From positions 82,436 through 146,435 of the forward strand of contig CP082927.1 of NCBI GenBank assembly GCA_023038255.1: DNA of 64,000 nt. Reading direction: 5' to 3'. Made by a program: the position numbers and the translations under genes. This DNA comes from Candidatus Peribacteria bacterium. GTDB lineage: Bacteria > Patescibacteriota > Gracilibacteria > Peribacterales > Peribacteraceae. Shown here one piece after another: positions 31,518-41,900 of the stretch. Numbering within the stretch: position 1 is the stretch's first letter; each line of letters opens with the position of its first letter. The notes under the pieces are model-generated. The model was not told where the DNA came from. It was given only the letters and a program-made list of their open reading frames with translations, and searched no databases.

Positions 31518-32531
31518 TTACTGCAAATTCTTACGTGCCTCATCCGCCATGCTCTTGGCAATCACCTGCATCTGGGAGGCGAGAGAATCGAGGTTCGGAC
31601 TGAATTCACGGGCTTTGTTTGCAAGGTTCCATGCGGCTCCGGCAAGGTCAACTGCTTGCTGGTACTGGTTGGTTGAACCGGCAATGAATGCACTCACGAG
31701 GGAACGGAATCCTTCTGCGGTTTTCATGGCGCCCTTCACAATCGGTTCATCGGGGCGGCTGGCTAGTGCACCACGTGCAGCGAGGAGTGCGCGGGTGGAG
31801 GCGAGATCGGCCTGCAGAATATCTTTGGTTTCCAGTAGCTGGAGCACATTCACAATCTCCCCTTCTACTTCGGACAAAAGAGCCTGCGTGCGGCGGCCTT
31901 CTTTGTACATCATGTAGCGGTACATCAGTGTCGCGACATCGCCGCGGTTGAGTGTCTTTCCGGGAAGCAGCGTGCCATCCGCATTCACAATCACCATAGA
32001 AGATGTGATCGCGTAGCGCATGGGAGCGTAGTACCAGTCAGAGCTATTTGCGACATCCACAGAGAGAGGCGAGGTGATTTCGCTGTAGGCGGTTGCAGGA
32101 TTGATGCCGTTTGCCGTTTCCATAATTTTCAGGAATTCGGCGAGCGTCACATTGTTTGCACCCTTGAAGCCGGGCTTTGCGGGCGGTCCATCAATAGCTT
32201 TCAGCTTGAGTGCAGCCTGCGTGAAGGGCAGATACCAGGTGCCAGCGGGAATGTCGTTGAACGGAGTGGTGGTATAACCTGCAAGTTCGACAGCAGAGAC
32301 AAGTGGAGCCACAATAATTTTTACTGCTTCCGCACGGGTGACCGCCTGGTTCGGACGGAATGTGCCATCGCTGTACCCAGAGAGAATTCCCTGTGCCTTC
32401 AGATATTCCACTGCAGCGAATGCAGGATGATCTGTTTTGAGATCCGTAAAAGAAGGGGTGCTCTGCGCAAAGAGCGATGTCGGAATCAGAAGCGAAGCGA
32501 GAAGGAGACCGGAGCGAAGAGAAGGCATCAT
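31518..32531 (-). CDS. S-layer homology (SLH) domain protein
   Basis: 337 residues, exported. A signal peptide (MMPSLRSGLLLASLLIPTSL, cleaved near FAQ) is followed by three SLH domains. The first is canonical: FTDLKTDHPAFAAVEYLKAQ with GILSGYSDGTFRPNQAVTRA. The second starts FNDIPAGTWYLPF and the third DVANSSDWYYAPMRYA, ending GKTLNRGDVATLMYRYM. The last 120 residues look helical and Ala-rich. SLH triplets bind secondary cell-wall polymers, so this protein could anchor a surface layer. It heads the surface locus and has a promoter at 32582-32555. Confidence 0.88.
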   Translation of the reverse strand: MMPSLRSGLLLASLLIPTSLFAQSTPSFTDLKTDHPAFAAVEYLKAQGILSGYSDGTFRPNQAVTRAEAVKIIVAPLVSAVELAGYTTTPFNDIPAGTWYLPFTQAALKLKAIDGPPAKPGFKGANNVTLAEFLKIMETANGINPATAYSEITSPLSVDVANSSDWYYAPMRYAITSSMVIVNADGTLLPGKTLNRGDVATLMYRYMMYKEGRRTQALLSEVEGEIVNVLQLLETKDILQADLASTRALLAARGALASRPDEPIVKGAMKTAEGFRSLVSAFIAGSTNQYQQAVDLAGAAWNLANKAREFSPNLDSLASQMQVIAKSMADEARKNLQ

Positions 32532-32554
32532 GGAAAAAGCAGGGAAACATCGAG

Positions 32555-32582
32555 ATTCTAACAGTGGTATGAGAAAAGCCAA
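32555..32582 (-). promoter_or_regulatory. Promoter of the SLH protein gene
   Basis: TTGGCT (32582-32577) and TAGAAT (32560-32555) are separated by 16 bp on the minus strand. The leader would be roughly 20 nt. Confidence 0.5.
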
Positions 32583-32679
32583 CTGGCCCTTTTGACAAAA
32601 CGGCGTGTTGTAGTGCATCAGATGGACTATAGACTTATACTAATAAAAATGTTATAATGGTATGAAAATCAAATAAAAA

Positions 32680-35001
32680 ATGAATACGTCAAAAAACACT
32701 ACCGGCATGATCCTTGCGGCATTCCTCGCCGTTCTTGGTTGTGCCTTCAGTAGCGGTTCAGCCTTTGCAGCGGAGAGCGCGTCTTACAACATCGACGCAG
32801 ACGCACCCACATACGACGAACATGCTGCAGGAACATCGCCGAGTTTTCAGATGACGGGTGGTATGACATGGCGCCAGACTGCACCGCTCGCGAGTAACAG
32901 TTTCCAGATTGTGCAAAATCCGCAGGCACAGACATCATCTGCTGCACAGGCATCAACAGCCACGTCCACTACACCCTCTCCATCCGCACCGATTGGTGGC
33001 CATCGCGGCAGCAACAGCTCTGTAGGTGTAGTCTCATCGCTCCATCCTGCAGCATCATCCGTACGTTCAGTCCCCCGTTCCCGTGCATCGGTTCCGGTAA
33101 CAACATCGCGTTCATCCTCAGCATCGTCCATTGGTACATCTCTGGATGCATCATCTGTGTCATCAGCGGCTGGAGTTGTGATAGTCGATACGCTCCACCC
33201 TGCCGCAGAATGTCCTGTAACGCATACCTCTGCTGAGCAGCTTTGCCGCATCCTGCTGACGAATGTCATCGGTGGAACCGCGCTTGGATTCTTTGATCTC
33301 TGGACGCTCTTCATTCTTGGTTTCTTGCTCGGACTTCTGACCGGCATTCTTGGCTACCGTCTGCTGCTTGCAAAAAAGAAGGCAGCGCCTGCACGGAAAA
33401 AGATCCTCACTGCACTGCAGAAGAAAAAGAAAAGCAGACTGACTGCACATGTCATCATGCTGCTTGCACTTGCGTCTATGTCTGGCGGCATTGCGGTCAC
33501 GTACGGTGTGAATGCTGAAACGACTGTTCCCCAGCGCTACGTCTATAACGGTCACCTGTTGAACAGCAGCGGTCAGGCCATCACCAGCGCGCACAGCATC
33601 CGCTTCAGCTTCTGGAAGAGTGCGGATCTCGATGGATCGGACATCAGTGCCGGATCACTTAATACAGGTGCAGCGACTTATGCAGGCTGGCAGGAAGTCG
33701 CCACCGTGACGCCTGACAGTAACGGATACTTCTCCGTGCAACTCGGTGCCATCAATGCGCTTCCTGACCTGACCGGTTACTCTCATGCAGATCTGCAGAG
33801 CTTGTTCCTGCAGGTGGAAGTGAAGGCGCAGGCAGCGCCGGATACATCGTATGAAGTGCTCGATGTGGATGCTGCCAATACTGCAGTCGACCGCTCGCCT
33901 ATCCTGTCTGTGCCGTTTGCACAGAACGCAGACAAAATCGACCAGCGTGAAATCGGCACAGGAAGCGGATCTATTCCTCTTCTTGGCCCGGGTGGCAAAT
34001 TGCCGTCTGCCGCTATTCCGTCGTCGCTGGAAGGCGTCAGTCTGATTCTCGATGGTACGAACAGCGCCACAGGATCGATTGTGCTCCAGTTCGGACAGGC
34101 ACTCGCAAAGACGCTCAGCTACGACACTATCAATAACCGTTTCAACTTCAATGACTCTGTGCGCATTCAGGGAAACCTGACGGTGCTTGGTCTTATTAAC
34201 GGTGTGGATATCACAGCTCTTGCCGGTGGCACGGCTGATGCACTCAAGGTCTCATCGGGCGCAGGCCTGAACATCACTGTGACCGGCGGTAACTACCGCC
34301 TGGCTGGTTCAACAGTGAATTTCGCAGGGGCAACCTCAGCAGTTGCGGCGAATGCAACGAACTATGTGTTCTTCGGTTCCGGCGGCCTCACGATCCGCAC
34401 CATGACCTTCCCGACCGACGAAAGTTACATTCCGCTTGCCGAAGTCGTCACAAATGCCGGCGCTGTCGACTATATTGTTGACCGCCGCACCCCGCTTACG
34501 GACGACCGTGAGGAGCTGGTGGAAAAGACACTGCATCCGGAATATCCGGATTCATCCTATACTGCAGATGGAACAGACAACGTCGGACAGCTCTCTGTCA
34601 TCAACGATGCTGTGACGCTCAAAAACGCATACATGTGGACATCCACCCGTTCTACATTGCAGGATTATGACATTGTATTGCCCATCACTCTGCCGTCACA
34701 GTTTGTCGGCTGGAAGACATCGCCACTGACCTTCACCTACAAGTCGAGCTCCGCAGATGCGTCCGTCAGCAAAATGGATGTGCAGGTCTTCGACACAGCT
34801 GGAAATGCAGTGACTCTCAGCGGTACATCGACAAATCTTGCAAATACGTCGTGGACATCGCAGGTACTCGACTTCACCGGCGCTCCGACCTGGACACCTG
34901 GAGGGACTGCCGTTGTGCGTTTCCGTGTTTCGACAAAGGATAATGCCCAGATGATGCTTGGGGACCTGGGAATCGCGTACAAGAAACTCACCGGCAACTA
35001 A
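32680..35001 (+). CDS. Large surface protein with two internal membrane segments and a shared beta module
   Basis: 773 residues. After a signal peptide (MILAAFLAVLGCAFSSGSAF) comes a Ser/Thr/Ala-rich stalk to about residue 160. A membrane segment at about 202-230 (LWTLFILGFLLGLLTGILGY) is followed by a very basic stretch (KKKAAPARKK, LQKKKK) and a second hydrophobic segment at about 255-278. The rest looks extracellular, including LQFGQALAKTLSYDTINNRF, a module shared with the proteins at 35113 and 53410. The last 150 residues, from LHPEYPDSSY, are related to the end of the 35113 product. It reads like two exported proteins joined in frame. TATAAT lies at 32653-32658, 21 nt before the ATG. 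Confidence 0.75.
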   Translation: MNTSKNTTGMILAAFLAVLGCAFSSGSAFAAESASYNIDADAPTYDEHAAGTSPSFQMTGGMTWRQTAPLASNSFQIVQNPQAQTSSAAQASTATSTTPSPSAPIGGHRGSNSSVGVVSSLHPAASSVRSVPRSRASVPVTTSRSSSASSIGTSLDASSVSSAAGVVIVDTLHPAAECPVTHTSAEQLCRILLTNVIGGTALGFFDLWTLFILGFLLGLLTGILGYRLLLAKKKAAPARKKILTALQKKKKSRLTAHVIMLLALASMSGGIAVTYGVNAETTVPQRYVYNGHLLNSSGQAITSAHSIRFSFWKSADLDGSDISAGSLNTGAATYAGWQEVATVTPDSNGYFSVQLGAINALPDLTGYSHADLQSLFLQVEVKAQAAPDTSYEVLDVDAANTAVDRSPILSVPFAQNADKIDQREIGTGSGSIPLLGPGGKLPSAAIPSSLEGVSLILDGTNSATGSIVLQFGQALAKTLSYDTINNRFNFNDSVRIQGNLTVLGLINGVDITALAGGTADALKVSSGAGLNITVTGGNYRLAGSTVNFAGATSAVAANATNYVFFGSGGLTIRTMTFPTDESYIPLAEVVTNAGAVDYIVDRRTPLTDDREELVEKTLHPEYPDSSYTADGTDNVGQLSVINDAVTLKNAYMWTSTRSTLQDYDIVLPITLPSQFVGWKTSPLTFTYKSSSADASVSKMDVQVFDTAGNAVTLSGTSTNLANTSWTSQVLDFTGAPTWTPGGTAVVRFRVSTKDNAQMMLGDLGIAYKKLTGN

Positions 35002-35112
35002 TCGGAGCAAATTATTATTGCATCCTAATTATAGAAAGAGTCAATAAGACATATGAGCATAAAAATGGTTTTTGTGTTATAGTATCTGGAAATCCATACA
35101 CACAAACCTTCT

Positions 35113-36429
35113 ATGCGTAGCTTTGTCTCACTTCCGTGGAAACGCGCACTCGCCGCGGCATCAGCCGTTGCAGTTGTTGCGAGTCAGACAGCCATGGCAG
35201 CCTCCTCATGGGCGCCGACACTGCTTGTGAACACAGAATCATTCCAGACTATTGATGAAGGTGATGGATCAACAAACATTGTCATCCGCTTCGGACAGAC
35301 TCTCCTTGAAACCATTACATACGACCGCACCCTGAACCGGTTCCAGTTCTCCAAAGGAATCAGCGTCCTTGGTACCATGTCCGGTTCCGCTTTGCGCGTC
35401 GATCGTAATGCAGACATCTGGGGAAATCTCAGTGCATCCGGCTCCGTGAAAGCGGAAGGTGGATTCACAGGTACGACACTCCGCTTGAGCGGTCCTGCAG
35501 ATATTCAGGGAGGAACAAATGGAACACTGACTGCATCCGGTGCTATCCGTACAGGTGGAGACATTACCATTAACTCCAAGAACACATCGAATGATGCGGT
35601 CTTGAACTTCGGTAATGCGACACAGGCACAGACATTGAAGTTCTTAAACGGTGCACAGAAGTTTGAATTCAGCAAAGGATTGAATGTAAAAGGCACACTC
35701 TCCGGTGCTGCGCTCACGGTGAACGGCAACGCCAATATCGGCGGTGCACTGACCGCGACCGGTTCTATTCGTACCAAGGGTAACCTCTCCGGTTCTACGT
35801 TGACCGTGGATGGAAACCTGACACTGCACGGCGTGACATACAATGCCCCATCCACACAGGGTGGTGCCAACACCTTCCTGAAAAATGACGGTGCGGGCAA
35901 CCTGACATGGGCCAATGCCGCTGTCGGAAACGGAAGCGGAAACATTATGTCCCTGCATCCGGAATATCCGAATGCCGTGTACTTCTCCTCCGGCTCCACC
36001 TACATCGGTCAGCTGACTGCATCCGGCGGAACAAGCTCTTTGGAGAACGCCTACGTCTGGACCTCCAGCAAGGTTGCTGCCAATGATTACTGGATCTCCA
36101 CCCGCGTCAGACTGCCGGATAACTTCTCTACCTGGGATGCTGTAAAGCCGATTGAATTCCGCTATAAGACGGGTGTTGCCTCTGCAGCAAACAACTACCT
36201 GACTGTGAAAATGCGCGATACAGCCGGTGCGGTTGTGAACCTCACAAACGGTGGCAACCTCGCCAACACATCCTGGACGACTGCCAGTATTACCGGTCCG
36301 CAGGCAGGCGGCACCTGGACTCCGAAGGGATATTTCACGATTTACATCAAGCTCGCAGCCAACAATACGGCCGGTGCCAATGCTGCTGCCGGATTCCTGA
36401 ATCTGAATATCGAAACGACGACGCCGTAA
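35113..36429 (+). CDS. Secreted surface protein, paralogue of the 32680 and 53410 products
   Basis: 438 residues. The signal peptide (ALAAASAVAVVASQTAMAAS) is followed by the shared module LVNTESFQTIDEGDGSTNIV, RFGQTLLETITYDRTLNRFQ. Then come tandem beta repeats of the form LSGSTLTVDGNLTLHG and GALTATGSIRTKGN, reminiscent of tail-fibre or adhesin shafts. The C-terminal 160 residues, from LHPEYPNAVYF, are related to the 32680 product. The protein ends NIETTTP with no anchor. A TATAGT hexamer (35078-35083) lies 29 nt upstream and a strong terminator follows the stop. Confidence 0.75.
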   Translation: MRSFVSLPWKRALAAASAVAVVASQTAMAASSWAPTLLVNTESFQTIDEGDGSTNIVIRFGQTLLETITYDRTLNRFQFSKGISVLGTMSGSALRVDRNADIWGNLSASGSVKAEGGFTGTTLRLSGPADIQGGTNGTLTASGAIRTGGDITINSKNTSNDAVLNFGNATQAQTLKFLNGAQKFEFSKGLNVKGTLSGAALTVNGNANIGGALTATGSIRTKGNLSGSTLTVDGNLTLHGVTYNAPSTQGGANTFLKNDGAGNLTWANAAVGNGSGNIMSLHPEYPNAVYFSSGSTYIGQLTASGGTSSLENAYVWTSSKVAANDYWISTRVRLPDNFSTWDAVKPIEFRYKTGVASAANNYLTVKMRDTAGAVVNLTNGGNLANTSWTTASITGPQAGGTWTPKGYFTIYIKLAANNTAGANAAAGFLNLNIETTTP

Positions 36430-36459
36430 GCAGTACTCACAGTGTCAGAAGTAATGCAG

Positions 36460-36488
36460 GTGCCATCCAAAGGGGGTGGCACTTTTTT
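36460..36488 (+). terminator. Rho-independent terminator of the 35113 gene
   Basis: GTGCCATCC (36460-36468) pairs with GGGTGGCAC (36474-36482), with one U-G pair and a 5-nt loop, and is followed by six T residues. It separates this gene from the GT-C/TPR gene 60 bp downstream. Confidence 0.88.
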
Positions 36489-36549
36489 GTCAGTAGAATC
36501 TTGCTTCCTTCTGGTGTCAGAGACAGGGTTCCGTGTACACTTTGGCGCG

Positions 36550-38946
36550 ATGATGACGCGTGCAGCAAGTATCCGTTCATTTCTTTTTTCCGTCAGCACA
36601 CTGCGTGTTGGTGCGTTGTTTGTAGGTGTGCTTGCTATTGGCTGGATCTGCACCTTTAAAATCATGGATCGCGATTTCTGGTGGCATATCAAAGCGGGAG
36701 AAATTTTCCTGCAGACAGGCCGCATGATTGTGACCGATCCGTTTGCCTATGCACGCGAAGGCATGGCATACCTGGCAACGCATGAATGGCTGGCACAGAT
36801 CATGCTCTATTTAGTCTACGCATCCGGCGGATTCACGGGGATTATTCTGTTCCGCGCCGTCATTGCCACTGTGTCGGTCGGGTTGCTTCTGTTGCTCGCA
36901 AAAAAGCCGCGCATTGTGTATACGGTTCTTGCCGTTTGGGCGATTGTTATTACCAAAGGGAGTTTTCTGGAGCGGCCGCAGCTGTTTACCTTCGTGTTGT
37001 TTGCTGCATTTATTCTGCTTGCATTCCGCTTTCTGGATGCCGGGTCTGAGCGTATCCGTCGCTCTATTTGCGCGGGATTCATTGCGCTGGAAATTCTGTG
37101 GGTCAATATGCATGGAGGAGCAGCATTACTCGGATGTGCCATTGTCACATTCTTATTGTTACAAACCACCACGGATATCTTCCTGCTGCGTCAGCGGGAG
37201 TCTTTGCGCACTGCACTTCTGCTGATCGGGACATTGGTGCTGATGGCCATTGCACTTGTTCTGCCGCCAAACGGATTCGGGACTATTCACTATATTATTC
37301 AGCTGATGAGTGACCAGACCATCGCGTTTATTGCCGAATGGCAGCCGCGCAACTGGGGGCTCTACCTGAGTGAACTCTGGCTGTTTTTTGTACTGGGTGT
37401 TCTTGCGCTCTGTATGGGGCGAAGGCATTGGGTCTTTAATACATTGCTTCTGCTGGCAACCGCGTACCTGTCCCGACAGGCATTCCGTCACGAAATTCTC
37501 TTCATCTTTGCATCGATCGCTACCTGTTTCTATCAGCTTGAGAGAAGTGAGCGTATGGAGCGTGTATGGGAATGGATTGCCGCAAGACGGACGAGTGTCA
37601 GAATTATTGCAGCTATCGTTCTGCTCCTGCTTGCCCGCCATGCGTACACACGCTCCTTCGGCTTTGAACGCCAGGATAATCTCTTCGGGTTCGGTCAGTT
37701 CGATCTCGCCCGCGGTGCGTACGATTTCATCGAGCGCGAAAAAATCACGGGCAACATGTTCAACACCTATGGCATCGGCGGATACCTGATCTACCGGGGC
37801 TACCCCGATCGCAAAGTCTTCATCGACGGACGCAACGTCGACTATGGTTTTGACTACATGGCGCGTGCGTATGCAGCAGGTGTGAATCCGGAGCGATGGA
37901 AGGAGCTGACAGATACCTACAACATCACGTATGCCATCGTCGATTACGATGCCATCAAACAGGCGGATCGTTTGCCATACAGTTTCCACCTCGATACCAA
38001 TCCCGAGTGGGTACCGGTGTATGTGGATGACTGGACAGCGGTCTACCTGAAGAGGACACCCGACAATCAACCGCTCATCGACCGCCTGCACTACACGTAC
38101 GTGGACCCGACGAACCTGCAATTTCACGATGATTTCCCGGAGGCAACGGGCATCGCTCGAGAGCAGCTTGTGACCGAACTGCGTCGTGTCCAGACCGATA
38201 ATCCACAAGGCATAAAAGCCACAATGGCTCTGGCGAAAATGGCCCTCACCGATGGTCAGTTGGATGAGGCAAAAACACTGGTGGAGAGAGCACGGAAGAT
38301 GCAGCCGTATAATCCCGAACCCCTTGCGATCCTTGCAGTTATTTATACCAGACAGGAGCAATGGCAACAGGCTGCCGATACCTACTCTGAGGTTCTGCGC
38401 TTGGCCGGTGACAACTATCCGAACATCAACTACACCTATATCGCCTCTATTTTCCAGAAAGCAGGTCGTCCGTGGACGGCATGGTATTACCGGTTGGGAT
38501 CTGCGAAGGAAGCTCCTGTTGTTCCGGCCCAGATGTCGGGAAGCAGCATTCCCGCTGCAGACAGTAAAGGACTCTCCGTCAATCCTGCAGCAGACGCACT
38601 CGAACTGGCGGATTTGGGCGTGGCACAGGCGGGTTCCGGACAGCTGATAGAAGCGGAACAATCCTTCCGCACATCGCTGATGATCAATCCGGGAAATCCG
38701 GCAACATGGAATAATCTCTGTGCATTGCTCATCAGCCTGAAGCGTTACCCGGAAGCAGCGGATGCCTGTAAGCGTGCGGTGGAGATCGACGAAAAATTCG
38801 GCGATGCGCACTACAATCTCGCACTCGCGTATTATTGGAGCGGATCAAAAAAAGATGCAGAGGCCGAGGCATTGCTCGCAAAGAAGCACGGACGAAAAGA
38901 AGAAAGTGACGCATTGCTTGTGCTTATCCGGAAAATGAAACCCTAA
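36550..38946 (+). CDS. Polytopic membrane protein with C-terminal TPR repeats (GT-C-like)
   Basis: 798 residues from the first of two ATGs, 8 nt behind TACACT. About ten membrane segments occupy the first half. An acidic, aromatic loop after the first segment (MDRDFWWHIKAGE) and a WLAQI motif recall GT-C glycosyltransferases that use lipid-linked sugars. A luminal-type domain follows, with GNMFNTYGIGGYLIYRGYPD and RKVFIDGRNVDYG. The final 250 residues carry TPR-like repeats (ATWNNLCALLISLKRYPEAA, AHYNLALAYYW). It lies 5 nt upstream of the first giant propeller gene, so the two are co-transcribed, suggesting a role in modifying or exporting it (inference). Confidence 0.75.
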   Translation: MMTRAASIRSFLFSVSTLRVGALFVGVLAIGWICTFKIMDRDFWWHIKAGEIFLQTGRMIVTDPFAYAREGMAYLATHEWLAQIMLYLVYASGGFTGIILFRAVIATVSVGLLLLLAKKPRIVYTVLAVWAIVITKGSFLERPQLFTFVLFAAFILLAFRFLDAGSERIRRSICAGFIALEILWVNMHGGAALLGCAIVTFLLLQTTTDIFLLRQRESLRTALLLIGTLVLMAIALVLPPNGFGTIHYIIQLMSDQTIAFIAEWQPRNWGLYLSELWLFFVLGVLALCMGRRHWVFNTLLLLATAYLSRQAFRHEILFIFASIATCFYQLERSERMERVWEWIAARRTSVRIIAAIVLLLLARHAYTRSFGFERQDNLFGFGQFDLARGAYDFIEREKITGNMFNTYGIGGYLIYRGYPDRKVFIDGRNVDYGFDYMARAYAAGVNPERWKELTDTYNITYAIVDYDAIKQADRLPYSFHLDTNPEWVPVYVDDWTAVYLKRTPDNQPLIDRLHYTYVDPTNLQFHDDFPEATGIAREQLVTELRRVQTDNPQGIKATMALAKMALTDGQLDEAKTLVERARKMQPYNPEPLAILAVIYTRQEQWQQAADTYSEVLRLAGDNYPNINYTYIASIFQKAGRPWTAWYYRLGSAKEAPVVPAQMSGSSIPAADSKGLSVNPAADALELADLGVAQAGSGQLIEAEQSFRTSLMINPGNPATWNNLCALLISLKRYPEAADACKRAVEIDEKFGDAHYNLALAYYWSGSKKDAEAEALLAKKHGRKEESDALLVLIRKMKP

Positions 38947-38951
38947 TTTTC

Positions 38952-41900
38952 ATGTCTTCTGCAACCCCTGCATCCAAAGCGGCACACTACAGACTCTGCC
39001 TCTCCGTGTGCATGGTGGTGTCTCTGGGTATTACATCTGTTCCGCATGCGTATGCCATCGAAAGTTTCCTGCCTGCAGCGTACGTTCTTGGCCAGGATGA
39101 CGGGACGGTGAGCGCTCCGGAGCCGATTTATACAAAGGGAACGGCAAACAACGCTGCACATAAACTGGGACTCAATGCTCCCGCCGGAGGTATTGTAATG
39201 GATACAACGGATCATAGACTCTTTGTGTCCGACACCTCGAATCATCGCGTGCTTGTCTATGGTCTCGACGTTAGTAACAATCTTATCGACCGTATTCCCG
39301 ATAATGTATTGGGACAGGAGAATTTTTGGGGCAATACTGCTGCCGCCACACAGTCCGGTATGAGTACGCCGAACGGCATTGATTTTGATGATGATAATAA
39401 CCGTCTGTTTGTCACACAGGGGGTTAGTACCACAAGTGCTCGTGTCACGGTTTATGATGTCACGGCAATTACGGACGGAGAAAATGCAGTCAATGTGTTG
39501 GGCCAGGTAAGCTTTACGGCAAACGCCGCCGCCAGTACGCAGGAAGGTCTGCGTTTGCCTACGGGTGTAGCGTACGACAGCGTGAATAATCGTCTCTTTG
39601 TTGCACAAAATACAGGGAACCGCGTGACTGTTTTCGATACCACAGTCATCAGCGATGGTGAACCTGCCATCAACGTTCTGGGGCAAACGGATTTTACGAC
39701 TATTACCGCTGCGACCACTCAGGCCGGCATGAACGTGCCGTTTGATGTTGCTCTGAGCGGCAGCACTACTTTGTTCGTGTCTCAGGGAACAGGAAACCGC
39801 GTCACTGCGTATAACGTCGGCGACGGTATCACGGATGGCGAAAACGCCATTAAGGTTCTTGGACAGGCGAACTTCACCGCCACCGCACTTGGCAATACGC
39901 AGGTCGGCATGAACGCCCCCCGCGGCATTGCGTATGATTCGGTCGCAAAAAAATTGTACGTCTCACAGACAACCGGGAACCGCGTGACGGTGTATAATCT
40001 GGCTGACGGTATTACCGATGGTGAAAACGCCATCAATGTACTCGGGCAAACGCTTTTTACCACCATAACTGCAGGAGTGACACAGGCTGGTCTGAGCGGT
40101 CCGATGGGTGTCTATATTGATAAGGCAAACAGCAAACTCTATGTGCCACAATCAGGAGCGAGCCGTGTGTCGGTGTTCGATGTTGCCGCTATCACCAACG
40201 GAGAAAATGCTGCAGATGTTTTGGGGCAAAGTGATGACAGTCTTACGGCCCCCCTGCCTATCTATACAAAAGGGACCGCGAATAACGCGTCACTCAGGAC
40301 AGGTATGAACGCACCTTGGGGCGTTGCCGTAGATGGCATCAATCATCGCCTGTTCGTCACCGACGGTACCAATAACAGAGTGCTGGTGTATAACCTTACT
40401 ACAGACAATATTTTGATTGACCGGACGCCGGACAATGTCCTTGGCCAGGCGAATTATTACAGCAATGCTACTGCCACGACACAGGCAGGCATGACCTTCC
40501 CTATTGCGCTCAGTTTTGATGAAGTAGGGAACCGGCTTTTTGTTGCGGACAACACCAACAACCGTGTGCTTGTCTTCGATACAGCGAGCATTACCGACGG
40601 GGAAAATGCAACGGGGGTGATAGGGCAGGCCAACTTCACATTAGCCACTGTCGCTATTACACAGGATAGTACCCGCCTCCCGAGAGCGCTTGCATACGAC
40701 AGCACGTCCGGTCACTTATATGTGGCGGATTTTTTCAGTAATAGAATTGTTGTGTTCGATGCCACGACCGTGGTGAACGGGGAGCTTGCCATTAATGTGA
40801 TTGGTCAGGACGAAGGAACGGTCGGTTCCCCGCAGCCTATTTATTCAAAATCGACAGCCAATAATGCTGCACATAAACTCGGGCTGGATACGCCGACCAT
40901 TGGAGTGGTTATGGACACGGTGGATCACCGGCTGTTTGTCTCGGATACCACCAACAACCGTGTGCTTGTCTATAATCTGGATGCGAATAATGAGCTTCTG
41001 GACCGGACACCGGATAATGTGCTCGGACAATTGAATTTCTATGCCAACGCTCTTGGAAACACGCGCATAGGATTAAGAACCCCAAACGGACTGGCCTATG
41101 ATCACACGGGAAAACGGCTGTTTGTGGCGGAAGCATCCAGTAACCGCGTCAAGATTTTTGATGTCGCAAGTATTACTGATGGAGAGGAGGCTCTGAATGT
41201 ACTCGGTCAGACCTTATGGACAGGCAGTAACCAGGGAACCACGCAGTCCACCATGAACGTCCCCACAGGAGTCAGCTATGATGATGCAACAGACCGTCTC
41301 TATGTTGCGGAGAACACCAATAACCGCGTACTTGTATTCGATCTGGCAGCTGGGTATACGGATTATCCCAACGCAGAAAATTTACTCGGCCAGTACGACG
41401 AAACCAGTCTGACTGCGCCGGTTCCGATGTACACAAAAACGGTGGCAAATAACGGACCAAACAGATTGGGATATAGCAGCCCGACCTATGGCCTGACCAT
41501 GGATACTGTTGACCACCGCTTGTTTGTGAGCGATATGAGCAATCATCGGGTCCTTGTCTACAATCTGGATACCAATAATCTGCTGCTGGACCGCATTCCG
41601 GATAACGTTCTTGGACAGGTGAATTTCTATGCCGGCACGCTTGGTTCGACACAGAACGGTATGAACGCCCCCATGGGTCTGGCGTATGACAGTAACGGGA
41701 AGCGTTTATTTGTGGCACAGGAAACGGGCAACCGTGTGACGGTGTATGATGTCACGTCCATTACGGACGGAGAAAATGCTGTCAATGTTCTGGGGCAGAC
41801 GAACTTTACAACCGTTACGGCAGCTCAGACGCAGGCAGGTATGAATAACCCCGATGATCTTGTCTATGACAGTGCAAATAACAGGCTGTTTGTTTCTCAG

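Noticed and set aside
37159-38811. Open frame of 550 codons antisense to the GT-C/TPR gene
   Set aside because: Shadow frame with Cys/His/Arg-rich random composition.
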